Of a stretch of 64,000 bases of DNA, positions 42,970 to 49,227 are shown in pieces. The position numbers and the translations under genes were made by a program. Origin of the DNA: Spirochaetota bacterium (GTDB lineage: Bacteria; Spirochaetota; Spirochaetia; Treponematales; Treponemataceae). The number at the start of each line of letters is the position of its first letter. The stretch's first letter is position 1. The stretch is taken from the NCBI GenBank assembly GCA_023398165.1, contig JAEWSQ010000014.1:156114-220113 (forward strand). Reading direction: 5' to 3'. The notes beneath the pieces are model-generated. The model saw only the letters and a program-made list of their open reading frames with translations. It did not search any database and had not been told where the DNA came from.

Positions 42970-44371
42970 ATCATACTATGACGCTATAAAAGAATTATCC
43001 CGGGATATTAAGACTAATAATTATGTTACTGGTACTGCTCAGTTTACAGATCTTACTAATACTGATTATTTTTTACAGGTATATGGTACAAGGGTGCGTT
43101 ATTGTAAGCCGTGGAAGAAATTTCTAGTGTGGGATAAAAACCGCTGGGAGATTGATGAATATGGGGAGGTTGAAAATTTCGTTGATGATCTTGTACGCAA
43201 TATGTATAAGGGTGCAAGGGAAATAAATGATGTAAGGCTCCGCTTGGATTTTGAGAGCCATATAAAAAAAACTGAAGCTTTACGAAGAAGAAAGGCTTTG
43301 ATTGAGTCGGTATCGATGAGTCAAAAGGTGAAAATACGGCCTGATATTTTGGATGCTAACCCTTTATTGTTTAACTGCAAAAATGGGACAATAGATCTTG
43401 AGCATGGAAATTTTAATGCTCATAATCCGGATGATTATATTACGAAGTGCAGCAATTTTATGTACCAGGAAAAAGCTGACTGTCCTACCTGGAAGGTGTT
43501 TCTGCTGCAGATAATGAATCAGGATGTAGAACTCATAAAGTTCGTGCAGAAGGTCATGGGCTACTCGATGACAAGTGATGTATCGGAGCAGGCAATATTT
43601 TTCTTATGGGGAAACGGTGCAAACGGCAAAAGTACTTTTTTGAATGTTATTACGGATCTCATGGGTGATTATGCAACAAGTACGCCGACAGAAACCTTTA
43701 TGAAAAAAAGCGGTGATAAGATGAGCAATGATATTGCCCGATTGAGAGGTATGAGGCTTGTAACGACGAGTGAGGCAGAACAGGGAAAGAGATTGAGTGA
43801 GCCGCTGATTAAGCAGATTACAGGACAGGATACTATGACGGCCCGGTTTTTATACGGAGAGTATTTTGATTTTAAGCCGACATTCAAAATATTTATGGCG
43901 ACTAATTACCGGCCGGTCATTCGGGGAAGCGATCACGGTATTTGGAGGCGTATTAGGCTTATACCGTTTACGGTTACTATTCCGCCTGAGCAGAGGGATA
44001 AAAATTTATCTAAGAAATTGGAAGAGGAAAACTCGGGGATTCTTAACTGGCTGTTGGAGGGTTATGTTCTTTGGAGGAAGGAGGGTTTGGAAAATCCGGA
44101 ATCTGTTGTGAGGGCGACAAATGAGTACCGGGATGAGATGGATACTGTAGGACAATTCTTGCGGGAGTGCTGTAGTGTTGATTCTACCGGGCTTATGAGG
44201 ATTGGGAACAGGAGGCTGTATGAGATGTATAGTAATTGGTGCGCGCAGAATAATGAGAAATTGTATAGTCAGAAGTTCTTGGCGATGAGGCTGCAGGAGA
44301 GGGGGTTTAGGAAGATGATCGGACATAATGAACGGGTATGGATTGGTCTTGGGGAGAAAAAGTTTACGTGA
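42947..44371 (+). CDS. Phage D5-type primase/helicase
   Basis: 474 residues. A D5_N segment (LLFNCKNGTIDLEHGNFNAH, then PDDYITK) precedes a superfamily 3 helicase with Walker A GNGANGKST and the sensor motif IFMATNYRPVIRGSDHGIWR. The C-terminus is a winged-helix-like domain (NRRLYEMYSNWCAQNNEKLY). Typical of phage and plasmid replication initiators. GGAGG lies upstream of ATG. It is the last rightward gene of the element; iteron-like repeats lie 3 kb downstream. An attC box begins five bases after its stop. Confidence 0.92.
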   Translation: MAKKKQDKSYYDAIKELSRDIKTNNYVTGTAQFTDLTNTDYFLQVYGTRVRYCKPWKKFLVWDKNRWEIDEYGEVENFVDDLVRNMYKGAREINDVRLRLDFESHIKKTEALRRRKALIESVSMSQKVKIRPDILDANPLLFNCKNGTIDLEHGNFNAHNPDDYITKCSNFMYQEKADCPTWKVFLLQIMNQDVELIKFVQKVMGYSMTSDVSEQAIFFLWGNGANGKSTFLNVITDLMGDYATSTPTETFMKKSGDKMSNDIARLRGMRLVTTSEAEQGKRLSEPLIKQITGQDTMTARFLYGEYFDFKPTFKIFMATNYRPVIRGSDHGIWRRIRLIPFTVTIPPEQRDKNLSKKLEEENSGILNWLLEGYVLWRKEGLENPESVVRATNEYRDEMDTVGQFLRECCSVDSTGLMRIGNRRLYEMYSNWCAQNNEKLYSQKFLAMRLQERGFRKMIGHNERVWIGLGEKKFT

Positions 44372-44376
44372 GAGGT

Positions 44377-44498
44377 TGCTAACATTTACTTAACCTGTAT
44401 ATTAGTGACCATAAAACTTCGCGCATTTAGTGTGTCAGGAGTGTATCGATAGCACAAAATAAGACAAAGGCAAATACAGGTTGACGCAGTTGTTAGCA
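44377..44498 (-). other. attC site behind the reverse transcriptase cassette
   Basis: Read on the minus strand: 5' box TGCTAAC overlapping the gene's TAA stop, left arm AACTGCGTCAACCTGTAT, right arm ATACAGGTTAAGTAAAT and 3' box GTTAGCA. The arms pair except for the single unpaired base expected of attC. Confidence 0.85.
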
Positions 44499-46136
44499 TT
44501 TCTTTGGTTTTTTAATATATTCTATTAGCCGTCGATCATTAAAACCAGTGAACTTTTTTTCCAATAAATCTTTTCCCATTTGATCCGGAAGTCGCATTAA
44601 TAACCGGATAATGTATCTACGTTCATAATCAGGTAAATTATCTGCGATATTTTCTATATGTGATAACAATTTTACTAAAGTACTTTCATTAATTTCATAA
44701 ACTTTTTTTTCAATGTAATAATTAAAAAACAAACACCTTTCATACCACCAAAGGTCACGCCATTTCTCGGAATAAAATCTTTTCGATAATGACTCATAAA
44801 CTTCTTCTTTGTATGGTAAACTAAAAAAAGCATTCCAAAGTACGAACGAAACTAAAGGATACATTATTTCAGAACCAGTTAAATAAATTAATATTTTTTG
44901 TTGATATTCCTCTGAATGTTTAAACAAAACAATTAGTAAGTCAATTATTGGTTCATTGTTTCTACTAGCAAAAGACGGGTTATTTATGATTATATCTATG
45001 ATGAAATCAGATTCATTTAATACAATGCTGTTATTTTCATTAATACTCGTACACAATACTTTAAGAATGTAATTAAATGGTGTAAACCATCTACAGTCTG
45101 TATTTTGTTGGCTATAAAGTTCTTTTAATTTGGACATCATTTTTTGAGAATCATTTTTGTAAAACATAATATAATCCCAATCAGAAAAACACCAATATGA
45201 ATTATATTCATTTAAAGTCATTATTTTTGTTTTTGATTCATTTAAATGCAAAGATAAATCTGATAATATTTGCGCAACTACTTGGGTTATTCGTAATGCA
45301 GTACTTTTTTCACCTCTAAAAGCAAACCATAAATCATCTGCATACCTTGTATACTGCCATTCAACGCCTTTTGAATCACCGAGAAGTTTTATTAGTTCAT
45401 CAATTATTTTATTATCAAAATAGCTAAGATAGAAATTAGCTAATAAACGGGACATTTCTCCAACTTCTTCTTGTGGAATCCCAACAATATTTTCTGTGTA
45501 CGAATAATTATCTACCGTTTTAATATTTTTTAATAAGTAAAATAACAAGTCAATTATATTCTTTTTGTTTGCTACGGTATTTCTTATTTCCTGTTCTAAC
45601 TTATTTAATGGAATAGCATCGTAAAAATGCGCAATATCGAGATGCATATAATAATCAAATTCACCTTGTGAAAGCCTTTTTGCTAAATTTTGATAATCAG
45701 ACCATGCTTTTCGGAATGCATGTTTTACAAATAATTCATAATTTGGGTCATATATAAAGTTCTCGATGCTTTCTTCTTTTAATGAAAGTTTTTCTGTTAG
45801 CCTAAATCCACCAAATACAAACTCAACACTATTAATTTTATCGGATAATTCTTGTTGTAACTCTTTAACACAATAGTAATAAACGATTGTATCTTCCAAA
45901 CAAAAGTGCAAAATTGGTCGAATAACACCATTATTCTTCGGGAATCCTATTATTTTAGTTGCTTGTGGTCTATAGTTACCACTATTTATTCTTCTAGCTA
46001 ATTCATAAAGAAAGTCTTCTTTTTTGATATCTCTAAATAAAACAACATCTCGAACGATACCTTGTTTTGTTATGTGATTCCAAAAAGTATTATCAATCAT
46101 GTCAACAAACTTTTTAGGATCAAGATATTTATTCAT
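44493..46136 (-). CDS. Reverse transcriptase, probable defence-associated type
   Basis: 547 residues from ATG 46136 (AAGGA upstream). RT motifs: HLDIAHFYDAI (about 165-175), GIPQEEVGEMSRLLANFYLS (219-238), YTRYADDLWF with YADD at 265-268, and LHLNESKTKIM. The C-terminal half (about 330-547) is helical and repeat-like. No group II intron maturase or retron msr/msd was identified. Single RTs with helical C-termini occur in Abi and DRT phage-defence systems; I infer such a role. It sits between two attC sites in the minus orientation, so it is a gene cassette. AT-rich relative to the chromosome. Confidence 0.85.
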   Translation of the reverse strand: MNKYLDPKKFVDMIDNTFWNHITKQGIVRDVVLFRDIKKEDFLYELARRINSGNYRPQATKIIGFPKNNGVIRPILHFCLEDTIVYYYCVKELQQELSDKINSVEFVFGGFRLTEKLSLKEESIENFIYDPNYELFVKHAFRKAWSDYQNLAKRLSQGEFDYYMHLDIAHFYDAIPLNKLEQEIRNTVANKKNIIDLLFYLLKNIKTVDNYSYTENIVGIPQEEVGEMSRLLANFYLSYFDNKIIDELIKLLGDSKGVEWQYTRYADDLWFAFRGEKSTALRITQVVAQILSDLSLHLNESKTKIMTLNEYNSYWCFSDWDYIMFYKNDSQKMMSKLKELYSQQNTDCRWFTPFNYILKVLCTSINENNSIVLNESDFIIDIIINNPSFASRNNEPIIDLLIVLFKHSEEYQQKILIYLTGSEIMYPLVSFVLWNAFFSLPYKEEVYESLSKRFYSEKWRDLWWYERCLFFNYYIEKKVYEINESTLVKLLSHIENIADNLPDYERRYIIRLLMRLPDQMGKDLLEKKFTGFNDRRLIEYIKKPKKC

Positions 46137-46169
46137 TATATTCCTTTTTTCCGCCCGCGCGCAGCGCCG

Positions 46170-46280
46170 TGCTAACATTTATTTAACCTGCATTGCGTAC
46201 ATTGGCGCACTTTTTGCCGTGCGAAGCACGTAAGCAAAAAGTGTGACAATAGCAATGTCAGGTTGAAATAGTTGTTAGTC
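46170..46280 (-). other. attC site between membrane-protein and RT genes
   Basis: On the minus strand: GACTAAC, left arm AACTATTTCAACCTGACATT, a central hairpin with CTTTTTGC/GCAAAAAG, right arm AATGCAGGTTAAATAAAT and GTTAGCA. The stop of the upstream gene lies in the 5' box. Confidence 0.85.
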
Positions 46281-46550
46281 GTCTTTTCTTTCATTAATAT
46301 ATATGTTTCCAAGAATACTAGTAATTACATATAATGTAATATATTCATCATTGCTTATTGATATACGAACATAGAACTTTATATTTCCTGATCCTGGTGA
46401 TATCGGACCAAAAAGCGTCCAACACACACTTAATCCGGTAATATTCTGATACGTCTTATTAACATATGTAATTACCCGTTGTCTCATAATATAAACCATA
46501 ACTACATAAATGCTGATCATTGCAAAAACTATTACAAAATAAACATTCAA
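46275..46550 (-). CDS. Small membrane protein, second gene of the acetyltransferase cassette
   Basis: 91 residues: one N-terminal membrane helix (VYFVIVFAMISIYVVMVYIM), then a beta-rich soluble part (CWTLFGPISPGSGNIKFYVR). AAAGGA lies about eleven bases before ATG. It lies 29 bases after the acetyltransferase gene without an attC between, so the two form one cassette. Function unknown. Confidence 0.7.
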   Translation of the reverse strand: MNVYFVIVFAMISIYVVMVYIMRQRVITYVNKTYQNITGLSVCWTLFGPISPGSGNIKFYVRISISNDEYITLYVITSILGNIYINERKDD

Positions 46551-46579
46551 AATATTGTCCTTTGATAAGAACTACTGAC

Positions 46580-47050
46580 TTATAATTTTAGAATCATATC
46601 TTCCGATAGTGTACTAAAACCAAACTTCTGATACAGTTCTATTGCTGTTTTATTAAATGAATATACATTAAGAACTATATCATTGTATTTTTGTTCTTTA
46701 GCGATTTTTATTACTTCCGTAAGTAATGCTTTTCCACATCCTTTATGTTGCTCATTGTTTTTAACTACGATGTTATCGATATATAGATAAGTACGTCTAA
46801 CATGTATTGGCAATGATCCCTTTGTTTCTCTATAGGCATATATAAAACCAATGATTTTATCCTCTAATTCGGCTACAAGAAACAAACTGTCATTATTATC
46901 AATGATTTGTTGAATATACTCTTTAGATCTAAAATTTGTTTCCACCTGAAGGTATATATATGGTTCATTAATATAATGATAAAAATCACTCTGCATATAA
47001 AGAGAAATAATATCATTATAGTCATCAATTACGGCTTTTCGAATATTCAT
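46580..47050 (-). CDS. GNAT-family N-acetyltransferase
   Basis: 156 residues of the GNAT fold: MNIRKAVIDDYNDIISLYMQ at the N-terminus, IDNIVVKNNEQHKGCGKALL with the acetyl-CoA loop Q/RxxGxG/A, and FNKTAIELYQKFGF near the end. Substrate unknown; small GNATs acetylate drugs, metabolites, tRNA or proteins. GGAG precedes ATG. The gene starts 26 bases after the recombination box of module 3, so it is the first cassette gene. Confidence 0.88.
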   Translation of the reverse strand: MNIRKAVIDDYNDIISLYMQSDFYHYINEPYIYLQVETNFRSKEYIQQIIDNNDSLFLVAELEDKIIGFIYAYRETKGSLPIHVRRTYLYIDNIVVKNNEQHKGCGKALLTEVIKIAKEQKYNDIVLNVYSFNKTAIELYQKFGFSTLSEDMILKL

Positions 47051-47075
47051 TGATTACTCCGCGCGCGCAGCGTCC

Positions 47076-47249
47076 GACTAACATCTTTTATCCTTATCAA
47101 GATAAGCCCCCTTATATAGATCAAGATAAAAGAATAATAAACTCAATCTATCTTACAAATCAAGAATAAGTAAAAAGGAAGGCGGTTTATACTTCAATAA
47201 CAATAAAAAGCTCAAGTATTAATTATAACCTGATCATGTGTTATGTCAA
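47076..47249 (-). promoter_or_regulatory. attI/Pc-like integron platform, module 3 (minus strand)
   Basis: On the minus strand TTGACA (47249-47244), a 16-base spacer and TATAAT (47227-47222) are followed 139 bases later by GTTAGTC (47082-47076). The bases before the box (GGATAAAAGATGTT) match module 2, and the next GC-rich bases (GACGCTGCGCGCGCGG) too. The middle of the module differs from modules 1 and 2. Confidence 0.6.
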
Positions 47250-47380
47250 GTTTTTATTTTATATCTGTCTATTTATTACTTTTACATCTCAAAAATAGAC
47301 TTATTTTCCCCCTGCCCCTTTAGAAATTTCTATGAATAAAGTGTTGAAGATATTCGTACAAACAGAGGTAAGATTGGAAA

Positions 47381-47604
47381 TGCAACACATAGGGGTAAAA
47401 TGCAACACTTGTGAAATTTGATAAGTGTTGCATTTTTTCGTGTTATTACGTAATACCAGTTTACATAGAATTATCCGGATTTTTATTTATATATAAATTT
47501 CTTTTATGCAACACTTGTTTAAAGGAAAAAGTATATATATATGAAATATATATATACTTTTGAAAAATGGTGTTCTATGTGTAGCATCTGTTGTATGTGT
47601 TGCA
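47381..47604. repeat. Iteron-like TGCAACAC motifs
   Basis: TGCAACAC occurs at 47381, 47401 and 47507, and its complement GTGTTGCA at 47425 and 47597. The pair at 47401/47425 forms a perfect 14-bp hairpin arm set (AAAATGCAACACTT and its complement). No gene is seen here. Such clustered motifs are typical of replication origins or operators, and a D5 primase gene lies upstream. Confidence 0.55.
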
Positions 47605-47652
47605 TTTTTAGTTTTAGCAAGAAATCTTGATTTTTATTGAATATTAAACCGA

Positions 47653-47703
47653 CGCACGCGCTCCCCCGGATCTGTCGAAGACAGAACCGGGGGAGCGCGT
47701 GCG
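47653..47703. repeat. Very stable GC-rich hairpin
   Basis: CGCACGCGCTCCCCCGG pairs perfectly with CCGGGGGAGCGCGTGCG; after a small internal loop CTGTC-GAA-GACAG closes the tip. No T-run follows, so it is not a standard terminator. Confidence 0.7.
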
Positions 47704-47767
47704 CGGGACTAAGCCCGAACTTAAAATCTTTGTTCTGAGATTTAGCATTAGTTATAACAGGTTGCTT

Positions 47768-47812
47768 ACGTGCTTGCCCGTAGCTGTCACATACAGCGCA
47801 GGGGCAGCACGT
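47768..47812. repeat. Nested hairpin
   Basis: ACGTGCTTGCCC pairs with GGGGCAGCACGT with a few mismatches and encloses GCTGT-CACAT-ACAGC. Part of the gene-free palindrome-rich right end of the element. Confidence 0.55.
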
Positions 47813-47859
47813 ATCAGAACTATACCCATATTGTTTCTCTTTTCTTTGGGGTTTCGCAA

Positions 47860-47947
47860 GGATAGTTATGCAGAAAAAGAACTGGGCTTTGTTTTCCATA
47901 TTCCTATATGGGAAACAAGACAAATTTGATTTTCTGCATAACTATCC
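47860..47947. repeat. Long inverted repeat with nested inner repeat
   Basis: GGATAGTTATGCAGAAAA (47860-47877) and its exact complement (47930-47947) flank a second pair, GTTTTCCATAT and ATATGGGAAAC. This could be a cruciform, an RNA hairpin or the ends of a short inverted-repeat element. No flanking target duplication was seen. Confidence 0.65.
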
Positions 47948-47996
47948 GGGATACAGGATGCACTTACGGGATTATACTTAAAACATGTAAATGATG

Positions 47997-48157
47997 CCTT
48001 CTGTCTTCCAAGTCGAGTGGAACGAGCCAGAGCCCATTAGAAGCCCCTAAGAGCCCCCGAGTTAAATACCGGTACCGCTTTCCGGGGTGCCAGGGGATGC
48101 GGGGGTTCGGGGGCGGCGGGGGCTGGCGGGGCGGCGGGAAACTTGGAAGACAGAAGG
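47997..48157. repeat. 17-bp inverted repeat enclosing a G-tract cluster
   Basis: CCTTCTGTCTTCCAAGT (47997-48013) and its exact complement (48141-48157) bound about 127 bases. C-tracts lie on the left and seven runs of three to five G on the right (48084-48137). The G-runs are separated by loops of three to eight bases, which fits a G-quadruplex on the plus strand, or they can pair with the C-tracts. Confidence 0.65.
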
Positions 48158-48480
48158 ATTACGATTGAGCACTCTTCATGCTCCTTCGATGCCACTTGGG
48201 ATAATGCCTTGCCAATACTGGCAGTGAAACTGCTGCGGGAATGCGAGAGGCAGGATGCCTTGAAGCATGGAGCAGCAGGGGAACGGGCAAAAAAACACGG
48301 ATGTTTTTTTGCATAACGATGAGCGGACCAAGGCTTAAAGAATTCACTTTTACTTACGATGAGCACTCTTTCCCGCGAGTGCGTTATGCTGAAAGCAGGA
48401 TGCAAGGAATATGATATAAACTGGGATAAAGAGAGCGGGAATGGGTGCGACCTTCCAGATATTTGGTCTGTTGGTTTAAC
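48158..48480. other. Gene-free segment with further short inverted repeats
   Basis: Contains GCAAAAAAACA/TGTTTTTTTGC (48287-48312), GCATAACG/CGTTATGC, GCACTC/GAGTGC and small hairpins near 48200-48250. The motif TTACGAT(T)GAGCACTCTT occurs twice. No convincing coding frame. From 48481 to 48650 there is only AT-rich DNA. Confidence 0.5.
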
Positions 48481-48652
48481 AGTAAAAATTCACAGAAAAC
48501 TAACAGAAAGACAGAGATAACTAGAAATAAATCAATGTAAAATATATCAATAATTCTTTATTATACTTGATTTTAATACTTTATGGGTTTATACTTAATT
48601 ATATTATTTTATATTAAATGACGAGATAAAATATATTTTGTTTTTTCTGTGC

Positions 48653-48695
48653 ACTCTTAATCTGTGGGTCGCAAGTTCGATCCTTGCATGGCTCA
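48653..48695 (+). other. attR: 3' part of tRNA-Lys
   Basis: The 19-base core of attL is repeated here, followed by a tRNA-Lys 3' end with T-stem GCAAG/CTTGC, T-loop TTCGATC and acceptor ATGGCTC. It lacks a 5' half, so it is the right boundary of the element, not a gene. The element therefore spans about 35.8 kb. Confidence 0.88.
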
Positions 48696-48701
48696 GAAAA
48701 T

Positions 48702-48747
48702 CAAAAGGCTAAACTATTGTTATACAATAGGTTAGCCTTTTTTGTTT
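48702..48747 (+). terminator. Terminator copy at attR
   Basis: CAAAAGGCTAAACTATTG pairs with CAATAGGTTAGCCTTTTTTG. It is a close copy of the tRNA-Lys terminator at 12864-12915 and was the original host terminator or part of an older att region. Confidence 0.8.
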
Positions 48748-48921
48748 TAAGGTGCGTGTTTTAAAACAAAAAAGTGTGAGAAAAATTTGAGAAAGAGGTT
48801 TATTGCTAAGAGTGCTATTTAAAGTTTTATTCACCCTTTTTTGAGGACGATAAAAGGCTAAACTCAAGATGTATTTCTTTTTAGAACTTCATTAATTCTT
48901 GTGAACACAAGGAGTTTTAAT

Positions 48922-49014
48922 ATGCGTTCCTTTTATCTTTTTAGGCGTAACGGTGGTAATTATTACGTCAGATTTGTTGACCATGTTTCAAAAAGATTGT
49001 TAACTGCACGTTAA
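48922..49014 (+). pseudogene. Remnant of a second integrase gene
   Basis: Thirty-one codons up to TAA: MRSFYLFRRNGGNYYVRFVD, then HVSKRLLTAR. They align without gaps, apart from one residue, to the first 32 residues of the element's integrase, and the Shine-Dalgarno AAGGAG is kept. It lies about 230 bases after a tRNA-Lys 3' end, as the intact int does. It is what remains of another element of the same family at the same site. Confidence 0.85.
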
Positions 49015-49136
49015 GTGTACCTTTGAATGAGAACCAATACCTTCATACCCACCCTGCACTTCCACTTATCAGCTGCCATACTGATAATGATCCCGCAGGC
49101 TCTTTCGTCATCAAGGGCATTATGTGCGGTATACTT
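49011..49136 (-). pseudogene. Remnant of a DnaQ-type 3'-5' exonuclease
   Basis: An open stretch reads KYTAHNALDDERACGIIISM followed by AADKWKCRVGMKV. HNALDD is the Exo III motif (HxAxxD) of DnaQ/PolC-epsilon-like proofreading nucleases. There is a stop upstream and no N-terminal part, so only the C-terminal fragment survives. It abuts the integrase remnant. Confidence 0.7.
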
Positions 49137-49189
49137 TCAGCACCAAAAATAAACGGTTTTAATGCAATTTTTGTGAGTAATAAAAAATC

Positions 49190-49227
49190 TTGACATATAT
49201 ACGTTTGTATAGTACTATACAAACGTA
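49190..49227 (+). promoter_or_regulatory. Palindromic promoter-operator of the radical SAM operon
   Basis: TTGACA (49190-49195), 17 bases, TACTAT (49213-49218). A perfect 28-bp palindrome with half-site TACGTTTGTATAGT (49200-49227) covers the -10 region and reaches the ATG. A dimeric repressor bound here would block transcription. The transcript would have almost no leader. Confidence 0.75.

Noticed and set aside
47519..47929. Open frames on both strands in the palindrome-rich region
   Set aside because: They run through hairpins and repeats, lack ribosome sites and have composition unlike real proteins.
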